DNA of 64,000 bases from Adiantum capillus-veneris. Lineage: Eukaryota; Streptophyta; Polypodiopsida; Polypodiales; Pteridaceae. This document shows positions 23,230 to 34,735 of the stretch, piece by piece. Numbering within the stretch: position 1 is the stretch's first letter; every line of letters begins with the position of its first letter. The DNA lies in assembly GCA_014529385.2 (NCBI GenBank), contig CM043968.1:130814018-130878017 (forward strand), given 5' to 3'. The translations under genes and the position numbers were made by a program. The notes beneath the pieces were generated by a model. That model had not been told where the DNA came from. It did not search any database and saw only the letters and a program-made list of their open reading frames with translations.

Positions 23230-25830
23230 TTGATTCGAGAATTTTGGAGAAATCAAAGGGTCCTATTAAAGGATGACACAATGATGCAGACTGTGAATGA
23301 AGGGGCCATACTATATGTATTTCCACATGATTATGTCATCTTTCAAGAACTTGGTAATGATTTTGTGGTTGTGGGTATTGAAAGGGAAAATGCAATCACT
23401 GAGAATATAGTTGAAGTGGGTAGCATTACTTTGGTAAAGTGGCCCATCAAGCAGACAACAATGTTGAATGCGAGCCCATTACAATGCGTTGTTTCTATTG
23501 ATGGTATGCATGATAGATTTGACGATGTATCCGACGATGATAATGTTGGAAAAAATCTTGATGGGAGTAACTTTGTCTCTTTGTCAAGGAAGAGACAATA
23601 CACTTTCATCAACAGGACTCAAAAAGGAAAAGTAGCACCAGCTGCTGCCTCTTATCTCTATCAACCGAGTGAATTCAAAGGTTTTCATGCATTGATTGTT
23701 GTGGACAAAAATTTTGTCAATTTGCAAATCGTGATATGATGACAGGGTTACACAAAGAATTTTGGGGATATTCTCACAAAGCACGCACTAGCTATGTTTA
23801 TGATGTTCTTTCTATTTGCTACTATCAGAAAAATGAGAAGATGTGATATCAACTTAGGCTAAATGGCTCTATTGTTTGTTGCAAATCATGGTATGAGCTA
23901 CATGGAATACCAAAGACATCATTTTACCGCTACAAGGAAAATTTTGAAAATGGTGTGTGCAATATGTGCATGGGAACACATGTACATTGAGAAGAGGACT
24001 TCAACATACTAGTTTAGAAAGAGCATTGCTAAACAAGTTTGTGGATAACAACTCTGAGAAGATGCCACATAAAGTAGAACACTTCTAGATGGTTCAAGAG
24101 AGACGCAATTAGTGATTCCATCAACGTACAAACAAGTACATATTTTAAGAGAAATCAACATGACACTCGACCAAATGGGTTGTGAGAAGAAGTTATCCCA
24201 GTCTTCTTTTGGTAGAATCTGGAACAAAGAATACCCACACGTCACTTTAACAAAGACGAGTGAGTTCTGTAGTTCAATCAAAGAAATATTAGAAGCTAAA
24301 CCTTCTCTTGAAGAGAGAGATCTTCTCTTCAAAGAGAGAGAATCTCACATGGCACAACACGGAAGAGCTGTAGGAGCTTATATTATGCATGGTGCACCAT
24401 ATTCAGAAACTCAATCTTTGAAATATGTGCGTATAATTCATGATAAGATGGATCAAAATAAGATTTTCATTCCTTAATTAAGTGTCGTTCCAAGGGTGTG
24501 GATTCAAGATACAATTTGGAGGTGACATTGATAGGTATGATAACTCATGACATGGAGAAGGTCATTATGGACACTTTGTCTTGAGTGGTTTCTAGCCAGC
24601 TGATCCAAATTACAATTGTCTCAATTGTTAATTGTTTACATAACCTAGAGAGGATAGATAAGCATACTCTTGGTACAAATGGACTTCCAAGGAGCAATGT
24701 TTACTATTGCATGCTTTGAACTCAAGGGATGCTTTGGACTACCACAATGTGTGTGATGGAAAAGAGCCCATTGTGCAACCATCATAAACTGCAAAAGAGG
24801 AATTAAGGTCAACATTTCAAAAGCTACCAAAGAACTTTCTATGACAACTAGATAATTGTGCAGGGGAAAACAAAAATCAATATCTATTTGCCTATTTGTC
24901 AATGCTTGTTGCAAGAGGGGTTTTCAAAACCATCCAAGTAGGATTTTTGAGTGTCAGGCATACACATGAGGACATAGATGCCATGTCCAGTAGGTTTTCA
25001 AAAAAGTTGAGAGTAACCCAAACATATAGTTTTCCACATTTAATGGATACATTATGAAATAGCTCATCTTCATCTCCAAGTCCATTTCTGCTTACAAAGG
25101 TCCCTAATTTCAAGAATTATTGTGATGCTTATCTTTGTGATGGACAAGACATACTTGTTGGCCATTCCAAACCACTTCAATTTAGGTTTTTTATGTAAGA
25201 TGAGACAACAGTGATGCAATATAAAGCACATGTAGGTGTCTCAAGTTGGAGTGGAATTATTCACCTTTGGAAAATAGATACAAAAGCCAATGTTAGCACA
25301 TGGAGATCCACCTTTGGTACCAATGGCAGAGTATGTCAAGGCTCATGAAGAATTGATTTCAGGGCTGAAGAATTATATGAGGTTTTGGAAAAATTTAGGG
25401 AACGGTTCAAGTGTGCCACGATATTATAGACCTGTGATAGATTATTGGAGTATGGTAGTTGATGAGACTAGAAAAACAATTATATCAGAGGGAGTCTCGT
25501 ATGAAAATTTTTGGCCAAAAACTCAAGAATCTTGTCTCCTACAAGGCACTAGAATGAATTTACAACAAGAAAAAGAAAGATTCCTTGGCCTTGAATGATC
25601 ATTTTTGTGGTCCTCAATGAGATAGACCAAGGGAAGAGTTTGACCCTATGACTGATGTGCACCAAGGTGACTTTGTTATGCTAGTTCCAAGTGGCACAGA
25701 AATCTATCCGGTTTGTCTTGCAATGGCTTTATTTGACATTGATAATGATCCTACATCACCAAACTACAAAAAAAATTTGATTCAATATTGGGCACCTTGT
25801 GCGAAAAAGAGTGGAATGACAGACTAAGTT
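23230..25830 (+). pseudogene. Transposase-like relic with LDN/ENKN and HTHEDID motifs
   Basis: A broken plus-strand gene readable in successive frames. Near 23680 a Cys cluster (SCIDCCGQKFC) leads into an alpha-helical part ending KSWYELHGIPKTSFYRYK (near 23886-23940). At 24112-24477 there is a conserved block with WNKEYPHVTL, SLKYVRIIHDKMDQNK. At 24847-24990 come QLDNCAGENKNQY, RGVFKTIQVGFL and RHTHEDIDAMSSRFSK. GHSKPLQFRFF follows near 25160, and a GDFVMLVPSG-type tail lies at 25667-25700. These motifs match a transposon-associated RNase H-like family I associate with Pfam DUF7869. Stops and frameshifts in every segment make it a pseudogene. The assignment of 23230-23680 to the same gene is by continuity only. 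Confidence 0.7.
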
Positions 25831-26036
25831 GCATTTATATGCTCATATGATAGAAACTGTACGTATATAATTTCAGTACTATATGGTGTATATCCGTATT
25901 ATATGCGTGTCTCCCCATAAACCACATTTTGATCGAACGATATTTTGATCAAAATATTGTTTTCTTTATTAAAAAAAAGGCACTACAACAGTTCGAACGA
26001 ACTGTCGCGACATTGACATCGCTGATAGAGACAGAG

Positions 26037-26142
<106 letters not shown>

Positions 26143-26219
26143 CCATGCCGATAGCAATAGTTCCATCATGGTAGTTAGGTAATCTCTTCTTCTATTTTTT
26201 TATGGTTTTTTTCGTGAAG

Positions 26220-27350
26220 ATGTATTTTCTAGCATTGTTGTTGTGGAGCTTTGATCACACCTCAGTGTTAGTTTGCAGATTGTATTTGCTAGCACTACTG
26301 TTGTGGAGCTTTGCTCACACCTTAGCGTTAGTTTGTAGGTTTGTCACTCTCCTTGGTTGTGTTGACCCCCGTGTCACACTGCAAAGAGAGAGAGTTTAGA
26401 CACCCGTCCTTGGTTGTGTTGATCCTCGTGACACACTGCAAGGGGGGTTAGACTTTAGACGCTTCATCCTTGGCTACTGTTGACCTCCGTGTCACACTGC
26501 AAGGAGTAGCTTAGGATGTGCAATTAGATTTTCCTTCTCTGGTTTTTGCTGACCACCGAGTCGCACTACAGAGGGAGGGATTGGCTATCTTACATCCTTT
26601 CTTCCTGGTTGTTGGTGACCATTCCATCGCACTACTGAAAGATTGTACTTAATAGATTCTTCATGTTTGTCTGTTGTTGACCACTGTGTTGCACTGCAAG
26701 GAGGGGTTTAGGATTTTTAAATCCTTCGTTCTTGGATGTTGCTAACCATTGCATCGCATCGCAAGAAGATTGGATTTAATAGATTCTTCGTCTCTGTCTG
26801 TTGCTGACCATTTGTCGCACTGCAAGGAGGGGTTTAGGGTTGTCAAATCTTTTGTTCTTGACTGTTGCTGACCATCATATCGCACCGCAAGAAGATTGGA
26901 TTTAATAGATTCCTTGTCTCTGGTTGTTGATGACCACTGTGTCACATTGCAGGGAGGGGTTTAGGGTTTTTAAATCCTTCATTCTTGGTTGTTGCTGACA
27001 ATCACGTCGCATTGCAGGAAGATTGGATTTAATAGATTCTCCATCTCTAGTTGTTGTTGACCACCGTGTCGATTGCAGGGAGGGGATAGATATCTTACAT
27101 TCTTCAATCTTGATTGTTGTTGACCATCGCGTCACACTATTGGTTCATTGGATTTAATAAATTTCTTGTCTCTAGCTATTGCTCACCATCGTGTTGCACT
27201 ATAGAGAGGGGCTAGGTATTTTAAATCTTTTGTCCTTCACAGGTGCTAACTTCCACGTCGCGCTGCAGGGAGATTGGTATTAAACGCATTTTTTTCTCTG
27301 ACTGTTTGCTGAGGAAGACCACCACGTCCCACTACAGGGAGGAAATATAT
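26220..27350. repeat. Dimeric minisatellite array
   Basis: About eighteen related units of about 60-65 bp. Each carries a TTGTTGCTGACCA segment, GTGTCGCACTGCAAGGAG and then either GGGTTTAGG... or a GATTGGATTTAATAGATTC segment. The latter recurs near 26641, 26770, 26894 and 27021, so two unit types alternate in a dimer of about 126 bp. The first part (26220-26345) is a separate 61-bp duplication. Flanked on the left by the GA microsatellite. Confidence 0.85.
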
Positions 27351-27518
27351 ATGTTTAGTTTTTTCATTTCTGGTTATTATTATTTTCCATGAATTTTTTT
27401 TTTAGAACTATTTACAATCATATATATCAATTTTTATATCTATTCTAGATCTACCTTACTTATATTTGCTTCATGTATTTTTAGGCTTCAGTCATGGTAG
27501 AGACAAAGTTAGCACGTC

Positions 27519-27646
27519 AGCATCGCAAAATCATTTGTGATGCTCTAGTCTTATCTCTGTATGGAGCTTCAGACAATCATTTGTGTCTGATTTTGCGATG
27601 CTCTAGTCTTATCTCTGTATGGAGCTTCAGACAATCATTTGTGTCG
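27519..27646. repeat. 58-bp tandem duplication with 15-bp inverted repeat
   Basis: GATGCTCTAGTCTTATCTCT starts at 27539 and again at 27597; the following 49 bp are the same. AGCATCGCAAAATCA (27519-27533) and TGATTTTGCGATGCT (27588-27602) are perfect inverted complements bracketing the first copy. Confidence 0.9.
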
Positions 27647-27649
27647 GGC

Positions 27650-28300
27650 ATTTGATCCACTATAGGAAAAGTTTGATGATTTTGTGATTGAACTTGTGGA
27701 ATAGTGTTGACTGGAACTGTGCAGTGCATTTCCTGTTTCATTTGACCCAGCTTTGCGCACTAACGGAGTAATGCAAAACATAGGAAAACAATTATTGGGC
27801 CAAGTCACTAGAAGCTTTGAGAGTATGGTTCATCCAAAAATCAAAGCCAAACTTGGAATCTCGAGCGTGGAATCAAAGTATTCAGAATTGAAGAGCAAGG
27901 ATAAGGTCAAAGGCTCTTCAAAACATCCTAGGATAGAAGAGGATGTGCCTCCTCCTTCATGTGCCAAGCCCTTAGCTATACACTTGGATGATACTACATG
28001 TCCTCCTCTCCTACACTTACTTGGAAAGCATTCTATCTTTCACTTGCAAGGACCCCAATTAGGTGAAGAACGTTTTGCAAATGTGAAACAAGTTTTAGTG
28101 GCCCATCCTCTCTTCAAATGTCCTATGTATGCGGCAAAGATCTACAAGGACCAGATATGAATCAAGAAGACATTACAAATAGTGCTAGAGGAGGCAACTA
28201 TTGCTACTATTCAGCATCATGGCATGATATTGCCTCGTGCTCTTGTTTGTTATAGAAAAAGGGGATTTAATACTTTGTTTGAATGGAGCCCATAATGTTG
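27650..28300 (+). pseudogene. Protein-kinase-like N-lobe fragment 1
   Basis: The frame ending at 28160 contains GPQLGEERFANVKQV, a glycine-loop-like segment, and 15 residues later YAAKIYK, matching the beta-3 lysine motif. A stop (28158-28160) follows, and the same frame continues with LEEATIATIQHHGMILPRAL, like helix C with its glutamate and beta-4. Upstream lie a basic, serine-rich linker and CPPLLHLLGKHSIFHLQ. A related segment with the same order occurs at 60310-60480. No HRD or DFG part is present here, so this is a truncated copy. The kinase assignment rests on motif order only. Confidence 0.5.
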
Positions 28301-28967
28301 TCTATCATGTTGTAACTGAATCTGGACTGAGGCATGTTGATGATTAGACCAGTACCAATATTTTTTGTCATTAATGGGTGTGCAATGTGTGGTGATATTT
28401 CAAACTAGATCTTTAATCGTATTTTTAGTTAGGTCTTTAAAGGTCTTCAGGTTAGGGTTTTAAATTATATCAAGTTGGATCGCCAAAATCCTCTGAACCA
28501 TCTCTCTTAGGCAATGTAGGTCCAAGTGATTCATTTGGCGATCCAAGTTATCAAAGAAGAGATAGGCAATGCGGGTCCAAGTGATTCATTTGGTAATTCA
28601 AAATTTTACGTATCTAATCTTTTAAGGGATCAGCCCATGATTTAAATTCAATCTCCCAAACAATAATAAGCTCTTTTTCTATCTGAAATCTCAAGATATG
28701 TAACTAAAACCTCTTTTTGATATGTAAATCTCTATTTGTTGGAACAAATGAACTTGCCGGATGTTGTTGCAATTGTGTAAGTTTCATTCTCTTTCCCTCC
28801 CTCTTTTCGACAATGATAGAAAGAAGATGGAGATAAAGAGAGACAATGAGAAAGGGAGAGGCAGAGAGAGAGACAGAGAGAGAGAGGGGGGAGAGAGAGA
28901 GAGAGAGAGAAGCTAAACTCCACACAAATTTTTCATTACAAAATTAATTGAGAATATATTACAAACT
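28301..28967. other. Gene-poor stretch with small duplication
   Basis: TAGGCAATGTAGGTCCAAGT (28509) recurs with one change 54-55 bp later (28563), including the following GATTCATTTGG. A GA-rich tract lies at 28857-28911. No gene is supported. Confidence 0.6.
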
Positions 28968-29210
28968 TTATAGCTCATCCATCCCCTCAATCACAGGCAC
29001 CATGTCATCAATTTCTTCGACATCTGAACATTCCAGATCAATATATTCCGGGTTCCATTCCATTTCATCATCGGAGTTGAGCTCATTTGCAATTTCTTTG
29101 TGTGTTTGAAAGTGCCCGAAGCTTTCTTCTGTGGCACGTTGTAGACAAATGTGCGGTCTTGCCGGGAAAGCACCGGGCTTATGGCTGTGAGAGTTTGTGA
29201 GAGAACTCAA
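28968..29210 (-). other. Possible acidic-tail reading frame
   Basis: An 80-codon minus-strand frame whose second half is strongly acidic (NSDDEMEWNPEYIDLECSDV, then further D and E) and ends in a stop. Such a tail is unusual for random sequence but has no recognised domain. It could be the last exon of an unknown gene or a retroelement remnant. Confidence 0.25.
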
Positions 29211-29342
29211 AAAAAAAACTATATGAAGGAGTTAAACCATAGATGCCATGAAGACTAGGATTTGGAAAGCAGTGCAATCAAAGAAGCCCCACTCTTTCTC
29301 TCTTGCACTCACACACACATAGAAAGAACACAAAAGAGAATG

Positions 29343-29857
29343 TCAAAATAACACAAAGATGAAAACATCAAGGCTATGGTCATATCGTATCATGGGTAAT
29401 ATGAAAGGGTTAATGGATGAGTTAATGGCATTCAATCTTGGCTGACCAAATAGGCTACGAATTGTTCTTTGGAATTGTAGTTTTGTGCTTACCATAATAT
29501 ATATATTTTGTCTAGTGATTGGGATTAATTGTGTGTACAAATCCTCTTGGTTCATAGCAAGATAACTACGCTTACATCAAAAGAAAAATTAGAGTCTATG
29601 AGAGGTAGTATGATGGGATCCAGTGATAGAAGTATTTCATTGAGCCTTTCAGGGCCGAAGAGAAACACTATACGTTGTTGAAAGTGTATTTTACGGCTAA
29701 TCCATACGTTAATTCTAATAGATCGTACAGAGTGAAAGCGATAGAAATGATCATCATGTGGGTTATTCATCTGGAATAGTATGTGAGAAATGTAGATATG
29801 AGAGAAGTGAAGAGATGAGAAGTTTCCCTCCCAAGCCCTATTCTTGTCCGTAGGCAA
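29343..29857 (-). other. Two diverged copies of one peptide-coding segment
   Basis: The frames 29555-29343 and 29857-29552 share a pattern of about 50 residues: K-x-x-F-Q-x-x-I-x-x-L-F-G, then R-L-N-x-I, then P-x-I-L-P-x-I and a S-x-D-V end. The DNA of the two copies has drifted much further than the protein pattern. No function is recognised. Confidence 0.4.
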
Positions 29858-29954
29858 TAAGGATACTGCGGGGAGAGATATACCTGTAGCAAAGAGAACC
29901 TAAAATTTGTAGAGAGGATGAATTACTAAGAGTGAGAGAGATAGATTTGGTTAA

Positions 29955-29959
29955 GGAGA

Positions 29960-30014
<55 letters not shown>
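29955..30014. repeat. (TA)n microsatellite
   Basis: About 30 TA units, nearly perfect. Confidence 0.97.
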
Positions 30015-30018
<4 letters not shown>

Positions 30019-31258
30019 GATTAGAGATGAAAAAGAAAACAACAACAAATCAAGAAAACATCAATGTAGAACACATCTTACTTGACAAACCCTTTGGCCC
30101 CATTATTGATGGAGAGAGAAGAAGAGGGGAGAACTCCACTTTGATTGATACGCCAAGTGCAAGACCTTCTTTGATTAGAGTTGATCTTCCAAGGTTAGCT
30201 TGTTGCAAGAATGGCTAGTCTCCCTCTAGGAAAAAGTGTAGGCTTGGGCTTATGTTAATGGCTAAGTACAATTAGGCATTACTACTCACTCCCTCAAGAA
30301 TTCCTCTCATCAATGGCTTGAATGCTTGAGTTCTTTCCAAGGAAGAAGAGGTCCCCTTTTATAGGTGAAGGGAACCCCCAAGGGTTTACACAAGAAGAGA
30401 GGAGCCAGTGTGAACAGGAATTGGAAAAGTTGAAAATGAGCTGCCCCTGCATTATGTGGGCAGACTGGGGTCCAGTATTTTGATCATATCTCCTCAACTG
30501 TGGCTCCAAATAAAAAAGTAAAAATATGGGCAAAAACTTCAGCTCATTAGCTACGATTTTCATTTTAAAATTGTTTTCCAATTCAAATTGGAACCTTGTG
30601 TAAAAAATTCATCAAAATAGAGTCCATTTATGGCAGCAAAAGTCTTCATGTGGTCTCCTTAGCCTAGACTTTCATTTAATTCCAAAGGACACCTCATGCC
30701 ATATGAAAGCATGACATTGCTCCTTGACAAAGTTTTGTAATCATGCTTGCAATAATGCATTAAAATAAGTGTATCTTTGAAATCATGCCACCTAGTGTCC
30801 CACTAGGATTTGATTCTCTCCTTGTAGCTATTTAAAAAGAAATATAAGAAAAGTATAAAAAATACATAGAATATATATATATATTGGAGTTTACCCTAGA
30901 TATAGGATCTAGCTAGGGTGTGAGATGATAATGAAATAGTAGAAATAAAAAATCAATGCTTTTTGCCCCAAGTTAAAAAGGCGAAGCTATTGATGCTTTT
31001 CCCATAGTATTTTCTGATGGTAAAGTAAGGATAGGTTACCCTTGAGAAAAATAATAGGATGAGATAGAAGGCTTATTATTATACTTAAATATGCATATGT
31101 ACACTATAGGAAATATAATTATGTATCTAAAAAAATACAAGATAACTCTTGTAGCATGCGTTCCCACTATGTACGTGTCACAGCACGACAACGTGTGGCT
31201 AACTTTGCTGGCTTATGCATAGTTGTATGTTACCAAATACATATACCAATTCTGTAGC
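30015..31258. other. Gene-poor stretch
   Basis: AT-rich sequence with no recognisable gene. It includes a short (TA)n at about 30870-30885 just downstream of the hAT relic. No hAT terminal inverted repeat could be identified here. Confidence 0.45.
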
Positions 31259-33131
31259 TCATTTAGGACTTAATTGATTTTGTTTTTTAGTATGCATGAA
31301 ATAAAATGAAGACCAATTTCTTTCACAGCTACGACTTGAGGCAGCAATAGACAATACTCTCATAGCCACAGGTTGAACTTCCACTTTTCCTCCATCGTAC
31401 TCTTTCCACCAAACTAATGTGCTCATTGTCTTGATAGCATCTATATGCCAACGATACCCAGATATTCCTTCTCTGCTAGTATATGATGTCTTCTGTGTGT
31501 ATTCCACCTATCCATCCATATTGCCTAATAGTTGGGCACACACTTCTTGAAATCATTGATCACTTCATTGTTTGAAGATTGATTGTGCAAGACAAACCCT
31601 GCTCCATGTAAAGGAGTATGCAGTTGCTCCCATCATCTTTTGACAAATGAAATCATCATGGATTTCTCGTTTCCTGCATAAGATGTACATTCTATTTAAC
31701 TTGCAAGAGGCTTCATGCATGTACCAGCAACCCCGTCCAAAGATAGAGGCTTCTTTGTCCACTACTTATATCAGATAAGTGAAGGGTTCTGTGACAATAA
31801 AAATTTTGTCTATATTTCTCCAAAAAACGAGAGAGTTTACAAGATGATAGCATTTGGAAGCAATGAACTTGGGATATTTATCAAGCCAAATGTCCCATCT
31901 TCTATTTGCCACTGTTTCAACAAGGGCTACTTTAACCTGTTGTAGTGTAGAGAGAATGTAATATGCTGTCGCAAAATGGGTCACACAAAAAATTTGTAAA
32001 TTTTTTGTTGGGAACTTTATTATAAATAAAGCCTAAGAAAATGAATGCTCTCTATAAACTTCACCAAGTGGTTTGCATCTAGAAGATTTTGCTTAATAGA
32101 AGGAACTTTTCCAAAGTCCTTTAAGAGCAGATTCAAAATGTGAGTAGCACATGCAACCCATGTAATGTCTGGATACTTTTCTTCAACTATTTTTCCAGGT
32201 GCTTTGTAGTTAGATGCATTATCTGTGACAGCATCTGCTGTCACATTTTTAGATCCCCTTTCTCTTTTGATCGAACGCTCATATACATCAGCAAGATATC
32301 CACTAGTTTTCTCTTTCAAGGATGTATCGATCGCTTCAAGAAAGATGGAACCTCTTGGACAAATCAACATCACATTAATCAATGGTTTCTTCTGATAATC
32401 TGACCAACCATCTAGAGCAACTGTGCATCCATATTGTGGCACATAATCAATATTTGTGGCACATAATCAAGATTTTTGCGCTTTAAAATCTTTGATGTAG
32501 TTTTCACTTTATCTAAATATTTTGTACGCATCTTATTATAATCAGGTATGACAAAAACCCTTCTTTGTTGTGCTCATTAAAGCATCTTTGAAGATAGGAT
32601 TTCAAATGACACTAAAAGAAATTCCCACATGCAAAAAAATTGTGCGTCCACTTAAGATGGAGTTCAAGTAGCCATTGTTTATCAAATGCCTAATGCAAAG
32701 TAGAACCACTTGGTGCAGGTTCTCCTCCACTCCATGATTCACTTCGGCTTATGTTAGTAGAGCTTGTGGTAGGATTAGAGCTACAAGCCCCAGCAAAGGA
32801 TGAATGACACCCTCCTTGACCTTGAGCAGGGGTCGAGGGAGAGTTTTGATCATTCTGGAGTGTCATCTCCACATCCCTAGCCATAGATGGAGCCATCATT
32901 TTGGGACCTCCCATTTTTTTTCCCTCAAGATATGCTCTCTTTGCCCTCAACGCCCACTTGGGAATTTTTTCTTCAATAAGCTGACACGTTTTCAGAAATT
33001 TTGAACACATGTTCTTTTATCCTGTGAGCATTTCCGCTAAAATTATGGCCACAGGTCTTACATCTCAACTTTGATGTAGTCTTTCCACTGACCAATTCAT
33101 TTACGTAGTTCCATTCATATCCTTTCACCAT
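31259..33131 (-). pseudogene. hAT-family transposase relic
   Basis: A cut-and-paste DNA transposase on the minus strand in correct domain order. A BED-type zinc finger lies at 33131-33005 (CKTCGHNFSG ... H-x4-H). A linker with a Ser/Gly/Pro-rich segment follows (33010-32690). The catalytic N-part lies at 32442-32020 (ALDGWSDYQKKPLINVMLIC, VTDNASNYKAPGKIVE, CATHILNLLLKD). The central part lies at 31984-31565 (HFATAYYIL, WDIWLDKYP). The dimerisation domain lies at 31507-31259 (VAMRVLSIAASSRSCERNWS, then HTKKQNQL). Stops and frame changes separate the pieces. No 8-bp target duplication or terminal inverted repeat was found. Confidence 0.9.
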
Positions 33132-33344
33132 CTTCTTAAGAGTTGCAAACTCAAACAGGACTAATTGCTAAATACATATCTAAAATTGAACTCTAATACC
33201 ATTAACATTACTTTATTCGCCATGTTTTTTTTAAAAAAACATAAATTTTTAACCTCTTTAAATTATAAATACCATTTTTTCTGAGGTTGATTTTTCACTC
33301 TATACCTAAATCATAATAAATAAATTGCTTTATCTATCTCAATA

Positions 33345-33770
33345 CTTCCAAGTGTGAGTAAACTCTACACAAAGCAAGATATCTTTAAAAAACCTTCCTA
33401 AATATTACCTCCAAGTGTGTGTGTAACTCCACACATGGCAAGCAATCAAAATTCACTACTTATCTAGATCTCTTCTAGGTGTGAGATTACCTCTACACAA
33501 AGCAAGATATTACTATTTTAATTTACTTAAATTGTGTGTAGTGTGAGTATTACTCTACACATGACAGACAATCATTAGATAGATCTAACCTAAGTTAGTT
33601 CCAAGTGTGAACATAGTTCAACACACAACAAGTAACTCCTAACTTTAACTATATCTAACTTAAGTTACTTGTAAGTGTGAACAGAGTTCAACACAAAGCA
33701 AATAATTGCTAACTTTAACTATCTTAAATCACTTCCAAGTGTGAGGTTCCTTTACACAAGAAAAGTAATC
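33345..33770. repeat. Tandem array of about 65-70-bp units abutting the copia element
   Basis: Six or more degenerate units carry CAAGTGTGA, then about 8 bases, TCAACACAAAGCAAG-like sequence and TAACTTTAACTATCT. The last unit runs straight into copia gag sequence near 33770, so the copia 5' end was lost at this junction. Confidence 0.8.
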
Positions 33771-34600
33771 ACAAACCATTTGATTGCGTTGTCTGTGAAG
33801 CGCACCATTGTTCCTCACATCCGTTCAGCAAAATCTGCAAAACAGGCTTGGGATATTTTAGTAGGTCTTTATGCAAGCCACAATGAGGCTAAAATTGCTT
33901 TGCTGCATAAAGAGCTGGAGTCGAAGATTATGCATGAGGAAGATGATATGGACACTTTTCTTGCTCGTGTCAAGGATATCAATGAGCAGCTTATTTCTGC
34001 AGGTGAAGTCATTTCAAACAGTTCCCTTGTGCAGACTATTCTTGATGCCTTACCAGATTCCTACCAGACTTTTGCTAGTACATGGAGACTTATGACCCAA
34101 GGAAATCCTGAAGTTGTCAAGTTTGATGCATTATGCACATTGCTGTTGCAAGAGTCACTTTCCAGAAAAAACAGGACTAGGCAACGTGTAGTTGAACAGA
34201 ATTTTATTGCTTCTCAAAGAAAGGGTGGTAACAGTAATGCAGCCACTTCTTTTTGTTCTGTTGCAAGTGGCAAAAATTCTGTTCATAATGCTTCTGCTGG
34301 CAGCACTTCGTCTGGCAATTCTGGTGATAAGAGAAAAAAGAAGATGCGTTGCCATTATTGTAAAGCCAATGATCACTTGATCAAGTTGTGTCCTAAGTTG
34401 AAGGCCAAAGAGGCTAAGAAGAAAGAGGGTGGTTCCACTGCAAATGCTGGTTCCACTACAAATGCAGCCATTGTTGAGTCTTCTATGAAAGGAGATTGTG
34501 TTGCTGATGTTGATGTAGAATGGGCATTTAGCGCAGAGTGCACTTACAATCCTGCTGTCCATGATGCATGCTTGTCAGTTGTTGCAGATTCACATGTGTG
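33771..34600 (+). pseudogene. copia gag (5'-truncated)
   Basis: The UBN2-type gag region is readable from about 33774 (SVKRTIVPHIRSAKSAKQAW, LDALPDSYQTFAS), followed by a basic serine-rich linker. The zinc knuckle CHYCKANDHLIKLC (C-x2-C-x4-H-x4-C) lies near 34350-34392. The start codon is missing with the lost 5' part. Confidence 0.92.
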
Positions 34601-34735
34601 GTATTTCGATAGTGGTGCTACAAAGCACATTACCTCACATCGTGAATTGTTTACTCTCTTGAGTCTGTCCCTCATGGGAATTCAGTCACTTGTGCCAACA
34701 ACGCCTCTTATCTAGTTCAGGGAGTTGGAAAGATT
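34590..34735 (+). pseudogene. copia protease with frameshift
   Basis: WYFDSGATKHIT carries the aspartic-protease active site D-S-G, which is intact. The frame is lost between 34660 and 34715 (stop at 34713-34715), and the conserved protease end (LVDALYVPGIKKDLLSVSAL) is in another frame from 34736. This frameshift separates gag from pol. Confidence 0.9.

Noticed and set aside
30860-33345. Terminal inverted repeats of the hAT element
   Set aside because: No matching inverted ends or 8-bp duplication could be found on either side of the transposase relic.
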